NCBI GenBank assembly: GCA_052103595.1
Contig: JBQEKC010000002.1
Location: forward strand, 1-64,000
DNA from: CAMEGH01 sp052103595
GTDB taxonomy: Bacteria; Patescibacteriota; Saccharimonadia; Saccharimonadales; Saccharimonadaceae
DNA length: 64,000 nt
Direction of reading: 5' to 3'
Shown here: positions 1 through 10,239 of the stretch, one piece after another
How positions within the stretch are numbered: the stretch's first letter is position 1
Layout: the number at the start of each line of letters is the position of its first letter
The notes under the pieces: model-generated
What the model was told of the DNA's origin: nothing
Database searches by the model: none
The model's input: only the letters and a program-made list of their open reading frames with translations
Translations under genes and position numbers: made by a program

Positions 1-334
<334 letters not shown>

Positions 335-521
335 GATGTATCAAATTGATACGTCTATATTGCTCATATAAACATTGACGATGATTGAAATGTATTAAAC
401 ATTTCGTTAATTGCACAACTAAATTGTTAATGATCGATTTATCTGCTCGCTTCCGCTCCACACGTTCAAATTGTATGTCGCTCGGTTCAGTGTTGCTGTC
501 CCTGCGACCAGACTAATACCT

Positions 522-550
522 ATCTTACTCAACCTAGCGCCAAGTGTCAA
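522..550 (-). promoter_or_regulatory. rRNA promoter and leader
   Basis: Minus strand: -35 TTGACA (550-545), 17-bp spacer, -10 TAAGAT (527-522), so transcription starts near 515. The leader of about 180 nt before 16S holds two hairpins: GAAATGT/ACATTTC around 385-405, and GTATCA/TGATAC at about 337-352 right before the mature end, a plausible processing stem. The -35 lies just beyond the stop codon of the upstream DUF212 gene. Confidence 0.75.
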
Positions 551-563
551 CACTTTTTTTGGA

Positions 564-989
564 TTAAATTGTAGCAAAAAACACAATGGCGCCGACAAGC
601 GTCCCCACAAGTGCGCCAACGGCGACTTCAACCGGTTCATGACCCTTGGCAAAACGAGGCACCGTAACCTTAGTACCGGTTTCTTTTACCAGCTGTTGAA
701 TGATCTCGCCCTGCTTACCGCTCGAGCGGCGAACCATCATCGCATCATACATCACAATCGCCGCAAGAAGCGCCATCACCCCAAATAGTCCGCTGTCGAG
801 GCCATCTTTTAATGCCACGACAACAAGCACTGCCATTGCCGTTGCACTATGGGCACTCGGCATACCGCCAGAGACATACAAGCTTCGGAACTTGCGGACT
901 GAGCGACTTCGAATCACCGACACGACATACTTGGCTCCCTGGGCGACCACCCAAGCAGCCAGTGCTGCCAATAAGTACGGTGAAATCAT
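564..989 (-). CDS. Divergent PAP2 family protein (DUF212)
   Basis: A 141-residue protein of the DUF212 family (YuiD-like; distantly related to PAP2 acid phosphatases). It has an N-terminal hydrophobic segment, then the family hallmark SGGMPSAHSA, two further membrane segments (about 50-85 and 120-140) and the loop motif FAKGHEPVEV. The length is normal. Its start lies 6 nt after the gyrA stop, so it is probably read from the gyrB-gyrA transcript. The family is membrane-embedded and its substrate is unknown. Confidence 0.85.
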   Translation of the reverse strand: MISPYLLAALAAWVVAQGAKYVVSVIRSRSVRKFRSLYVSGGMPSAHSATAMAVLVVVALKDGLDSGLFGVMALLAAIVMYDAMMVRRSSGKQGEIIQQLVKETGTKVTVPRFAKGHEPVEVAVGALVGTLVGAIVFFATI

Positions 990-994
990 GTGCG

Positions 995-3523
995 CTACGC
1001 TTCCTCGCCTGGAGCTGACTGCTCTGCCATCAAGCTCACTGAAGCAACCGTGTCACCTTCAGACATCTTCATAATACGCACACCTTGTGTCGTACGACCA
1101 AGTGTTGGAATATCCTTCAAGCCAACGCGAATTGCCTGCCCCATGCTTGAGATCAACAAGGCTTCAACGTCATCTTCCTGCATAGTTTGTACGGTAATAA
1201 TCGGACCCGTCTTCGCTGTTACAACAGCAGCTTTAATGCCAACACCGCCACGCTTATGCGTTGGGAAGTTTGAAATCTTTGTAGCTTTTCCGTAGCCGTT
1301 TTGCGAAATAACCAACAATGTTCGTTCATCATCGGCAATATCCATACCAACGACCCAGTCATTCGGGCGAAGTCGTGCTCCACGCACACCGCGCGCCGCA
1401 CGTCCCATCGAGCGAACGTCATTTTCATTAAAGCGAATCGCCTGTCCAGCCGATGTCGAGATAATGATATCATTCTCTCCACTACTTCGGCGCACCCAGC
1501 GTAGTTCATCACCGTCATCAAGCTTGATGGCGATTAAGCCATTTGTGCGGATGTTGGCATAATCTTTCAGTGGTGTCTTTTTAATCGTACCTTTCACGGT
1601 CGTCATAAACAGGAAACCTTCGTCGCGCGCGTCTTTAGCTTGCTTAATAATAGTGGTGATTTTTTCTTCTGGCTGCATCTGCAACAAATTAACTGCCGCG
1701 ACACCCTTAGCGTTCAGGCCAGCCGCCGGCACTTCGTAAGCCTTCAAACGGAAGACACGGCCACGGTTGGTAAAGAAGAGGAGCCAGTCATGCGTATTCG
1801 CTTGAATCATATGTTCAATCACGTCAGCTTCCTTGGTCGTCATACCACGCTTGCCTTTACCGCCACGATGCTGTTTACGGTAATCGCTCACCAACGTTCG
1901 TTTGATGTAGTTTTCGCCTGTCAAAAGAATCACTGCCTCTTCTTCAGGGATCAGTTCTTCATCGCTAAACTTACCAAGTTCATGATTGATAATCTTTGAA
2001 CGGCGCTCGTCACCGTACTTTTCTTTCATTTCCAGCAATTCGGTTTTAATGATCGCCAAAATTTCTTTTTCGTCGGCCAAAATTTCCTCAAAGCGCTTGA
2101 TCATCTTCAAGAGTTCGTTCAGCTCGTTTTCAATCGCTTCACGCTCCAAACCTGTCAAACGGCGCAGCTGCATCGCCAAAATAGCTTTAGCTTGAATCTC
2201 GCTCAGTTTGAATTTCTTAATCAATGCTACTTCAGCTTCAGGTTGCGTTTTACTCGCACGAATTGTTTTGATTACTTCATCAATATGATCAAGGGCGATC
2301 TTGTAGCCTTCCAAAATATGCGCGCGTTCTTTGGCTTTACGTAATTCGTATTCTGTACGACGACGCACTACCTGTTGACGGTGACGCACAAATTCATCAA
2401 GCATTTCATGCAGGCCAAGCACTTTTGGCTCAATGCCATTTACCAGCGCCAGCATGTTAAAGCTAAAGCTGGTTTGCAGCGCCGTCAGTTTATAGAGCTG
2501 GTTGAGGAGTTTCTTTGGATATGCATCCTTTTTCAGCTCAATCACCACACGCACCGTACCGCGTGCAGTTTCGTCGCGCAGGTCGCTAATGCCAGTCAGT
2601 TTTTTATCTTTTACCAATTCGGCGATCTTCTCGATCAAGGTTGCCTTGTTGACACCATAGGGAATTTCGCTCACTACAATTTGGTGGCGACCCTTTTTTG
2701 TCTCGACAATTTCAGCAACCGCGCGCATCACAACGCTACCGCGCCCTGTTTGGTACGCTTGCTTCATCGGCGCGCCACCGTAAATCGTTGCGCCTGTTGG
2801 GAAGTCTGGGCCTTTAACATGGCGAAGTAAGTCGTCGATCGTCGCGTCTTCGTTATCGATCAGTTCAATCGTCGCATCCACCAATTCACCAAGGTTGTGC
2901 GATGGAATGTTTGTTGCCATACCAACCGCAATACCAATCTGTCCGTTCAAAAGCAGATTTGGCAGTTTTGCCGGCAGAACAACCGGTTCTTGCTCTGAAC
3001 CGTCAAAGTTATCACGAAAATCAATCGTTTCTTTATCGATATCAACCAGCATGTCGTCAGCTGGCTTGGCCATACGCGCTTCGGTATAACGCATCGCGGC
3101 CGGCTCGTCGCCATCCATCGAACCAAAGTTACCCTGACCTTGAATCAATGGGTAGCGGAGCGACCACGGTTGCGCGAGACGCACCATCGAGTTATAGATG
3201 GCCGAGTCGCCGTGCGGGTGATATTTACCCATAACGTCACCGACGATACGCGCAGACTTTACAAATTTTGCCGTCGAGCGGTTACCGTTCTGGTTCATAC
3301 TAAACAGAATACGGCGGTGTACCGGCTTCAATCCGTCGCGTACATCTGGCAAGGCACGGTCGATAATCACACTCATCGAGTAGCGGAAGAAGCTATCTTC
3401 CATCACTTTCTCGAGCGTACGGTGTTCGATGCCTGGCGTATCAACAAGTTCTGGCGTTACGGCAACATCTTCTGCCGCTGCGTCGTCGCCTTCTGTTATA
3501 TGTGTTGTTTTGTCGTTATCCAT
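995..3523 (-). CDS. gyrA: DNA gyrase subunit A
   Basis: The cleavage-and-rejoining subunit of DNA gyrase, about 842 residues. The winged-helix/tower domain carries the catalytic Tyr146 in the AAMRYTEARM motif. The C-terminal beta-pinwheel has a GyrA box (QHRGGKGKRG), which marks it as gyrase rather than topoisomerase IV. TTG, ATG and ATG codons follow one another at 3529-3521; the SD AGGGG best fits the ATG at 3523, and 3526 is possible. It lies 9 nt after the gyrB stop. The position matching E. coli Asp87 is Asn (residue 111), while the Ser83 equivalent is kept. Confidence 0.97.
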   Translation of the reverse strand: MDNDKTTHITEGDDAAAEDVAVTPELVDTPGIEHRTLEKVMEDSFFRYSMSVIIDRALPDVRDGLKPVHRRILFSMNQNGNRSTAKFVKSARIVGDVMGKYHPHGDSAIYNSMVRLAQPWSLRYPLIQGQGNFGSMDGDEPAAMRYTEARMAKPADDMLVDIDKETIDFRDNFDGSEQEPVVLPAKLPNLLLNGQIGIAVGMATNIPSHNLGELVDATIELIDNEDATIDDLLRHVKGPDFPTGATIYGGAPMKQAYQTGRGSVVMRAVAEIVETKKGRHQIVVSEIPYGVNKATLIEKIAELVKDKKLTGISDLRDETARGTVRVVIELKKDAYPKKLLNQLYKLTALQTSFSFNMLALVNGIEPKVLGLHEMLDEFVRHRQQVVRRRTEYELRKAKERAHILEGYKIALDHIDEVIKTIRASKTQPEAEVALIKKFKLSEIQAKAILAMQLRRLTGLEREAIENELNELLKMIKRFEEILADEKEILAIIKTELLEMKEKYGDERRSKIINHELGKFSDEELIPEEEAVILLTGENYIKRTLVSDYRKQHRGGKGKRGMTTKEADVIEHMIQANTHDWLLFFTNRGRVFRLKAYEVPAAGLNAKGVAAVNLLQMQPEEKITTIIKQAKDARDEGFLFMTTVKGTIKKTPLKDYANIRTNGLIAIKLDDGDELRWVRRSSGENDIIISTSAGQAIRFNENDVRSMGRAARGVRGARLRPNDWVVGMDIADDERTLLVISQNGYGKATKISNFPTHKRGGVGIKAAVVTAKTGPIITVQTMQEDDVEALLISSMGQAIRVGLKDIPTLGRTTQGVRIMKMSEGDTVASVSLMAEQSAPGEEA

Positions 3524-3532
3524 CATCAACCC

Positions 3533-5509
3533 CTAAATATCTAGTTCCTCTAATGTTGCGTTCTTTGCTTCAGACTGAATAAAGTTTTTACGAAGCGTGA
3601 CGTCGTCGCCCATCAATTTTGTGAAGATCGCATCAGCGCGCTCCGCATCATCAACGCCAACCTTAATCAATACACGATGTTCTGGGTTCATCGTTGTATC
3701 CCAAAGTTGTTCAGCGTCCATCTCACCGAGACCTTTAAAGCGTGAGATCGTCACACCGGCTTGCTTTGCGCGGTCGTCGTTTTCATCAAGCGAAACGCCG
3801 CGTTCTTTTCGTTCAGCGATCATATCTGCCAACGCAGTATCGAGCGATGACTCGTCGTACACATACTGCTTTTTCTGCCCTTTATTAATACTGTAGAGCG
3901 GCGGTTTTGCAAGGTATACATAACCACCTTCGACGATATCTTTCATGTAGCGGAAGAAGAACGTCAGCAGCAGCGTCGCAATGTGACTTCCGTCGACGTC
4001 GGCATCGGTCATAATCACAATCTTGTGATAACGCAGGCCGTCAACATCAAACGTATCGCCAATACCCACGCCAAATGCTTGGATCATTGCCACAATTTCT
4101 TTGTTCGCAAACATCTTATCAAGACGGGCGCGTTCAGTGTTAAGCACCTTACCGCGTAGTGGCAAAATCGCCTGCGTTTTGCTGTCGCGACCTTCTTTGG
4201 CGCTTCCGGCCGCTGAGTTACCCTCTACAATATAGATTTCCGACTCTTCTGCCTTCTTGCTTGAACAATCCCACAGCTTTCCTGGAAGCCCCATACCATC
4301 AAGCGCGCCCTTACGAATAACATTATCACGTGCAGCACGAGCGGCTTTACGAGCGCGAGCAGCGAGCAGCGCTTTTCCGACAATCTTCTTGGCAACTGCA
4401 GGGTTTTCATCAAGATAATAGCTAAAGTATTCGCTCATCACCTGATCAACGTAACGACGCATTTCTGGGTTACCAAGCTTGTTCTTGGTTTGTCCTTCAA
4501 ATTGCGGATCTGGCAACTTCACCAAAATAATCGCCGTCAAACCTTCGCGAATGTCATCACCCGTAAGGTTGTCGTCTTTCTCTTTCAGGAGGCTATTCTT
4601 ACGAGCGTATTCGTTAATCACACGCGTCATCGCCGTGCGGAAACCAACCAAGTGCGTCCCACCATCTGGTGTGAGCACGTTATTGGCAAACGGCTTCACG
4701 AGCTCGGTATAAGTGTCGTTATACTGAATCGCTACCTCCACCATACAGTCTTCGACTTGCTTCTCGACGTAAAAGATATCGCTTGAAACAACATCTTTCC
4801 CAACGTTCAGGTGCTTCACATAGCTTTTGATACCACCATCGAAGTAAAAGGCATGACGCTCTTTGGTACGTTCATCATAAACAGCGGTGTAGATACCTTT
4901 CGTAAGATATGCTTGGTGGCGCAAGTAATTAACCACCCACTTGTAGTCAAACTCAACCGTCTCCTTAAAGATTGTTGGGTCTGGATAGAACGTAATTGTC
5001 GTCCCAGTTGGGCGATCAGTCTTACCAACTTTTTTAAATGGCACTTTAATGCCCCCGCGTTCAAACTCTACGCGGTAAAGCTGTCCCTTTTGGACCACTT
5101 CGGCAATCATTGTCGTAGAAAGTGCATTCACGACACTTGAGCCTACACCATGAAGACCAGACGACACCTTGTAGCCACCACCGCCAAACTTACCACCAGC
5201 GTGTAGTACGGTGAGCACGGTTTCAAGCGTACTCAATCCTGTCTTTGGATGCTTGTCGATTGGAATACCGCGACCATCATCAGTAATCGTGATGCCGCCA
5301 TCTTCTAAGATGCGCACATCAACCCGTGTCGCAAAACCAGCAATGGCCTCGTCAATCGAGTTATCGGCGATTTCTTTAATTAAGTGGTGAACACCATCAT
5401 ACCCGGTGCTACCAATATACATTCCCGGGCGCTTACGCACCGGCTCAAGGCCTTCGAGCACTTGAATTTGTGAACCGTCATACGATTCGGCATTTGTTTG
5501 TTTAGCCAT
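3533..5509 (-). CDS. gyrB: DNA gyrase subunit B
   Basis: ATPase subunit of gyrase, about 658 residues, the short form without the enterobacterial insert. The GHKL ATPase has E46/N50 in HHLIKEIADNSIDEA and GGKFGGGGYKVSSGLHGVG. The TOPRIM domain has IVEGNSAAGSAK and IMTDADVDGSHI. The C-terminal block GEMDAEQLWDTTM is present. ATG 5509 is chosen because GAGGGAAG sits 2-3 nt before it; an upstream in-frame GTG at 5521 has no SD. The usual EGDSA motif reads EGNSA (Asn431, matching E. coli Asp426), and Lys447 is replaced by Arg. Confidence 0.97.
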   Translation of the reverse strand: MAKQTNAESYDGSQIQVLEGLEPVRKRPGMYIGSTGYDGVHHLIKEIADNSIDEAIAGFATRVDVRILEDGGITITDDGRGIPIDKHPKTGLSTLETVLTVLHAGGKFGGGGYKVSSGLHGVGSSVVNALSTTMIAEVVQKGQLYRVEFERGGIKVPFKKVGKTDRPTGTTITFYPDPTIFKETVEFDYKWVVNYLRHQAYLTKGIYTAVYDERTKERHAFYFDGGIKSYVKHLNVGKDVVSSDIFYVEKQVEDCMVEVAIQYNDTYTELVKPFANNVLTPDGGTHLVGFRTAMTRVINEYARKNSLLKEKDDNLTGDDIREGLTAIILVKLPDPQFEGQTKNKLGNPEMRRYVDQVMSEYFSYYLDENPAVAKKIVGKALLAARARKAARAARDNVIRKGALDGMGLPGKLWDCSSKKAEESEIYIVEGNSAAGSAKEGRDSKTQAILPLRGKVLNTERARLDKMFANKEIVAMIQAFGVGIGDTFDVDGLRYHKIVIMTDADVDGSHIATLLLTFFFRYMKDIVEGGYVYLAKPPLYSINKGQKKQYVYDESSLDTALADMIAERKERGVSLDENDDRAKQAGVTISRFKGLGEMDAEQLWDTTMNPEHRVLIKVGVDDAERADAIFTKLMGDDVTLRKNFIQSEAKNATLEELDI

Positions 5510-5660
5510 TACTTCCCTCACTGTCTCTAGAATTTTCAGCTATATACTGCCTAGTATACCTAATCCTCCTCTTCTTCTCAAGCTTTATTGCCCCTGTTGC
5601 CGATTTTATGCTATACTTAAACGTAAGAAGTATAAGGGGTGAGGCGAATATAAAACGAAC

Positions 5661-6833
5661 ATGTTTCGAAAACTTATTACAAATCTGTCGTTTAGTCCGA
5701 CATTAATTGGAGAGGTTGCTAATTACGCAAAAACGCTCAAGCGCGAAGAAAAACTTCGTCGCGTAAGCTTGCTACTACTCATCCCTGCTTTAGCTTTACA
5801 AGCGCTCGCCCTCGTAAAACCACCAGAGTCCCCCAACACTGCCAGTGGATACGATTTGGTCTATGGTGGTGCCGACTCTCTTGAGCAAGTGCTTTATCAC
5901 TACAACAGAAATAGCTCACACTTGCAGGATAAGCTTTCACGCCTCGGTATCACCCACGATGAAGTTCGATCACTCACCTCAACAACTGTTCGCTCAAGTA
6001 ACCTCACACCATCAGCATACATCGTTACCTCTCAAGCGCTTGCGAGCTCGCAAGAAGGCGCAAAGACCCTTCTATACGAAAAGGCCAATGGCGGCACTGG
6101 CGCGCTTCACCTTAGCCCGTTTAACTATTATCAAACGCATCCAACCACTTATCAGGTGTTTGCTGGATCGTCTCACGTAGTCGGTGATTTTTACCTACTC
6201 GCCAATTCTGGTGCCGTCGTCCTCGCCACATTGCCTGATGATTTGCCTTACACGGAAACCGCTTCGCCTATTTCTATCGCGACGTCGTTGCATAATGATA
6301 CGCAAAATGCTGATGACAGCACCGCCCATGCCTCTGACCGCATCACCTATACACTCACCGCAACAAACACCGATAAGGCTGCCGCTCATTCATTTACCTT
6401 CACGCAAAACCTGGCCGATTTGCTTGAATATGCTGATGTCAGTAACCCACATGGTGCTACACTTGATGTTCGCGCGCAAACACTTACTTGGCCGTCTATT
6501 GATCTCGCACCAAGCGAAACACAGGAGCGCCAATTTACCGTTCGCCTAAAGTCACAACTCCCTGCCACGGCACAAGGGAAAAGCAATCTCCACTCTTACG
6601 ACTGCGTCATTCGAAACACATTCGGCAATACGCTACTTACCCCTATTGCTTGCCCACCAACAAAACTAGTCGAGTCAGCTGCTAAAGAATTGCCTCGCAC
6701 ACCCGTTCACTACGGTATAGTTTTTAGTATCACTCTTGCTGCACTTGTTCTCTTCTACCACCTTCGATCACTCCAGCAAAAAGAAGAAATCCGACTCATC
6801 CGTCGTGATGCTAATGAAGGAGCTCTCTTATGA
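5661..6833 (+). CDS. Bitopic surface protein with a DUF11-like domain, unknown function
   Basis: A 390-residue protein of no recognised family. It has a cytoplasmic Lys/Arg-rich start, a membrane segment at about 36-53, a large extracellular part, a second membrane segment near 350-370, and a short basic tail (RRDANEG). Residues about 205-305 look like a DUF11/repeat-type beta-sandwich (DRITYTLTATNTDKAAAHSFTFTQNL). It overlaps the next gene by ATGA and probably forms a two-gene unit. An extended -10 TGCTATACT lies at about 5608-5616. Confidence 0.7.
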   Translation: MFRKLITNLSFSPTLIGEVANYAKTLKREEKLRRVSLLLLIPALALQALALVKPPESPNTASGYDLVYGGADSLEQVLYHYNRNSSHLQDKLSRLGITHDEVRSLTSTTVRSSNLTPSAYIVTSQALASSQEGAKTLLYEKANGGTGALHLSPFNYYQTHPTTYQVFAGSSHVVGDFYLLANSGAVVLATLPDDLPYTETASPISIATSLHNDTQNADDSTAHASDRITYTLTATNTDKAAAHSFTFTQNLADLLEYADVSNPHGATLDVRAQTLTWPSIDLAPSETQERQFTVRLKSQLPATAQGKSNLHSYDCVIRNTFGNTLLTPIACPPTKLVESAAKELPRTPVHYGIVFSITLAALVLFYHLRSLQQKEEIRLIRRDANEGALL

Positions 6834-7183
6834 CATCTCGTACAAAATCACCAAAAGCAACCGCTCGAAAGCATGCCTTTTACGTGACAATGACTCAAGC
6901 GCGTAGCCATATGAACGTCGTAATGCGTATCTTTAGCCGCCTCATTCACTTGCGCTGCCTTGATACCGTCATCGAGTTTATTGGCGCAACAGCGCTGCGC
7001 CCGCAGCCACTCATTGGCGGCTTGCTTGGAATGAGCGCTCTGCTTGCCCTCTTTTACGGTGTAGCAAAATATTTTGGTTATGACCTCTCTGGATTTGAAG
7101 GCATTGCTGGTTTTCTGATTGGTTGGGTGATTGGTGCAATCGTTGAATTCGCTCAATTACTGCGCGGTCCACAAAAGAAATAA
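6830..7183 (+). CDS. Small membrane protein, unknown function
   Basis: 117 residues with a basic N-terminus and two hydrophobic segments (about 65-80 and 92-108) containing Gly-rich helices (IGGLLGMSALLALFYG, GFLIGWVIGAIVEF). AAGGAG lies about 6 nt before the ATG, which overlaps the preceding TGA (ATGA), so translation is probably coupled. I do not recognise the family. The pairing with the upstream surface protein suggests one membrane complex. Confidence 0.7.
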   Translation: MTSRTKSPKATARKHAFYVTMTQARSHMNVVMRIFSRLIHLRCLDTVIEFIGATALRPQPLIGGLLGMSALLALFYGVAKYFGYDLSGFEGIAGFLIGWVIGAIVEFAQLLRGPQKK

Positions 7184-7198
7184 CCTCCTCTTCTATAG

Positions 7199-7230
7199 TA
7201 AAAAGACACGTCCATAACGTGTCTTTTTCA
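7199..7230 (+). terminator. Intrinsic terminator, usable in both directions
   Basis: AAAAGACACGT (7201-7211), a 5-nt loop, then ACGTGTCTTTT (7217-7227), with T-rich flanks on both strands. It separates the plus-strand pair from the converging VirD4-like gene. Confidence 0.85.
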
Positions 7231-7269
7231 TTTCTCTTCTCGCATTAGCAAGCAAAAGCGTATGTTCAC

Positions 7270-10230
7270 CTATCGAAGTCGTAAGATGCCTTCAGATTGA
7301 TCTGTCGATACTTCTTGCTGCGGCGGCGCAGTTGGCGCTGGTGACGGCGTCATTGATGGTGGTGCTGTAGCTGGAGCAGACTGTGATGCTGCTTGTGAAG
7401 TACCTGCCGGCGCCGCCATAGGAGCGGCCGATGGTTGATATTGTTGCTGCGGCGGCAGTGACACAGGCTGCTGTGGCATTGGTGAAGCAACTGGCTGCAT
7501 CTGGGGAGTCGGTTGCAGAGGTGGCGTCTGCTGTGACACGTTCGTTATTGGCTGCTGCTGCGGAGCCGACATTCCCCCTTGTGATTGTGGTACACCTGAC
7601 CGCTGCATCGACGGTGCGGCTGTTGGTTGCTTGATGACACCCGGTCGAGCAGTTCCCGATTGCTGACGTTTTGCCAGCCAATCATCAAGGAACGATGAGC
7701 TTCCCGGCTTCTTCATTGGGGCACCCGTGCCCATCCGACCATTTGGCGTGCCACCAGGAGTCATTCTTGATGGTGCCGAAGCGATTCGCTTTTTAATTTC
7801 CCCTTCAACCTCAGCACGTGGACGACCGTATTTTGTTGCCGAAAGCTTTTTCATAGCATCAGCCAACTTGTCGTTTGATTTTGCTAGCGGCGGCGTGAAC
7901 GACAAGCTAAACGGTGCCGATGGCGTATTATTAATCATCACACTAGCGATCCCCTGGAAGTTTGGCATCTTCGTCATATCATCAGTTGTAAACGTTGGCT
8001 CAAACTTCTTCACTAACATTTCGGCATCGGTGATACCAATACGACCACTGATGACCGTACCGACGTTACCAATGATCGCCTCACGGATCTTATCAGTTAG
8101 CTGCGTCATAAACTGGTTCGCCAAGATCAAGCTCAAACGGTATTTTCGCGCCTCAGACAAAATCGACTCAAAGCTTTCCGTCATAAAGTTCTGGAACTCG
8201 TCCACATATAAACTAAAGTCTTCACGCTCATCTTCTGGCATATCAGCACGCCCCATCGCTGCCGCCTGGAACTTCATTACAAAGATAATACCAAGCAGCT
8301 TCGAGTTGAGCTCACCCATTTTACCCTTTGAAAGGTTCACAATCAGAATCTTTTTGTTGTCCATAATCTCGCGCAAGTTAAAGCCGGATTTAGTTTGGCC
8401 AATGATATTACGCATTGCATCATTCGAGAGGAACGGCCCAAACTTCGAAACCACCCAGCTCACCAGCTCACCAGCTTCGCTTGATTTTTGCGACGCTGGC
8501 CACTCTTTCGTCCAGAACTCAAGCACGGTTGGATCAGTGACGTACTTTAGCTTACTCTTCATAAAGTCTTGGTCAACCAATACTTTTGGAATATCGACAA
8601 AGGTACCGCCGTTTGGATCAGACATTAGTAGCAACGCCGCGTTCCTAAAAATATGCTCCAATCGTGGGCCAATAATACCGGTATGTCCTGGGTCATATAG
8701 TCCGTACAGCATACCAATTGCCTCTTGAACCAAAAAGTCCTTCTGGTCTGGCGTGCTATATTCAAACATATTGAGCCCAATCGGGTTGTCCATGTCCGAT
8801 GGATTAAAGTAGATCACGTCCTCAACGCGCTCTTTTGGCACTGCCCCCATCAACACTTCGGCCGAGTCGCCGTGTGGATCAATAAACGCAAAACCACGCC
8901 CATCCATCATGTCTTGGTATGCAAGATTTTCGAGGAACTTTGACTTACCAGTACCAGTCTGTCCAATCATGTACAGGTGACGGCGGCGGTCGTTATCACT
9001 CAAGCGAATTGGCTTCTTCAACCCACGGAACTCGTTATACCCCACCAAAAAGCCAGAATCCATAATGTCAGTTGGTCCATCAACTTGTTTGCTCATCTGC
9101 CGCTTTACCTGCGCGGTTGGAATGCTCTTTTGGTCTGGCAAATGGAACAACGTAGCAAGCTCTACGGTATTAAGTACATTGGTTTTAATTGATTGCGGAA
9201 AAAAACGGAAGATATACGACGTCACCAGATCATCAACATTGCGCGTTGGAATAAACTTAAATCCGTTGTAGCTTGCAGAATCAAACAGCGAGAACGATGC
9301 CACGACGTTTTTCATGAGTGTCTGCGAGCGCACGGCCGTGTCTGACGACACAACAATACGGATCAATGTTTCGTAACCAGGATAGCGTGTCTTTTCCTCA
9401 ATCACCTCAATTGACTGCTGTTCAAGTGCTGTCAGCTGCGTATCAACAGCGTGCTCCTCTTGGTGATTTTCGGCTGATGGCGGACGCCACAGCACTTCAG
9501 CCATCCCCTTCATACCATTGCTACCAATCAGCGAGCCAGAGCTTTTCCCTGTCGCGCGATCTTTTTTAATCCGCTCAACTTCATTGATTGATGATTTTAC
9601 CCAGCCTTCTTGTGCTGGGCGCACCAAAAATTGAATCCCAATACCATCTTTCACACCAGCCGTCGACAACGCATTTAAAAGTGCACGCGAAGCATCACGC
9701 TTTGTCTCTTGGTACGTTGCAATAGGATAGACGTAGCTTTTTTGCAGCACAAACTCGCCACCAATCGTACCCGTCATGCGCCCACCCTCCGTAAAGATGG
9801 TGTGCTCTTCGACTTCCTCAAGCCGCGCCGATGGATATGCCGCTGCAATCGCCTGCTTTACCGTATCAACCAACACAATCGGCACAACAGTGTAGTAATA
9901 AATAAGTCCACTTTTTGCGACAATCTCGAACGAGACGTGGCGCTGTCCGTACATACGGTGCTTGAAACCTTTCAGCGATGTGCTGGCAATAATGTTATAC
10001 ATTACTTGCGCCTGGCTAAGCTGCTCTTCGGTTACGTCGCGAGTATCACGCCCGCCGCCTTCGATATCATCACTTTCTGGCGGGAGATGAATCATCATCG
10101 GCACCATTTTTAGGCCACGCTCGTAGTTTTTAGCTTCACGCAACGTGCTTTGGTAAGCCATATATATCAAACTACCCGCCACAATAATGACGACGATAAT
10201 CAAAAAAACCGCTATTACAATGCCAAACAT
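7270..10230 (-). CDS. VirD4/TraD-like type IV coupling ATPase with a Pro/Gln-rich tail
   Basis: A 986-residue membrane-anchored ATPase of the type IV secretion/conjugation coupling superfamily. It has one N-terminal membrane helix (residues about 3-25), a conserved N-terminal domain (about 30-400), Walker A GQTGTGKS near residue 421, Walker B LYVDEFQNF near 675, and a sensor-like region ILANQFMTQL. The last 190 residues are low-complexity Pro/Gln/Ala/Met, probably a disordered cytoplasmic partner-binding tail. No relaxase or VirB4 is in the window. In this phylum such ATPases are chromosomal and widespread, so export of protein or DNA is possible and the substrate is unknown. Confidence 0.88.
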   Translation of the reverse strand: MFGIVIAVFLIIVVIIVAGSLIYMAYQSTLREAKNYERGLKMVPMMIHLPPESDDIEGGGRDTRDVTEEQLSQAQVMYNIIASTSLKGFKHRMYGQRHVSFEIVAKSGLIYYYTVVPIVLVDTVKQAIAAAYPSARLEEVEEHTIFTEGGRMTGTIGGEFVLQKSYVYPIATYQETKRDASRALLNALSTAGVKDGIGIQFLVRPAQEGWVKSSINEVERIKKDRATGKSSGSLIGSNGMKGMAEVLWRPPSAENHQEEHAVDTQLTALEQQSIEVIEEKTRYPGYETLIRIVVSSDTAVRSQTLMKNVVASFSLFDSASYNGFKFIPTRNVDDLVTSYIFRFFPQSIKTNVLNTVELATLFHLPDQKSIPTAQVKRQMSKQVDGPTDIMDSGFLVGYNEFRGLKKPIRLSDNDRRRHLYMIGQTGTGKSKFLENLAYQDMMDGRGFAFIDPHGDSAEVLMGAVPKERVEDVIYFNPSDMDNPIGLNMFEYSTPDQKDFLVQEAIGMLYGLYDPGHTGIIGPRLEHIFRNAALLLMSDPNGGTFVDIPKVLVDQDFMKSKLKYVTDPTVLEFWTKEWPASQKSSEAGELVSWVVSKFGPFLSNDAMRNIIGQTKSGFNLREIMDNKKILIVNLSKGKMGELNSKLLGIIFVMKFQAAAMGRADMPEDEREDFSLYVDEFQNFMTESFESILSEARKYRLSLILANQFMTQLTDKIREAIIGNVGTVISGRIGITDAEMLVKKFEPTFTTDDMTKMPNFQGIASVMINNTPSAPFSLSFTPPLAKSNDKLADAMKKLSATKYGRPRAEVEGEIKKRIASAPSRMTPGGTPNGRMGTGAPMKKPGSSSFLDDWLAKRQQSGTARPGVIKQPTAAPSMQRSGVPQSQGGMSAPQQQPITNVSQQTPPLQPTPQMQPVASPMPQQPVSLPPQQQYQPSAAPMAAPAGTSQAASQSAPATAPPSMTPSPAPTAPPQQEVSTDQSEGILRLR

Positions 10231-10239
10231 TATCCCACC

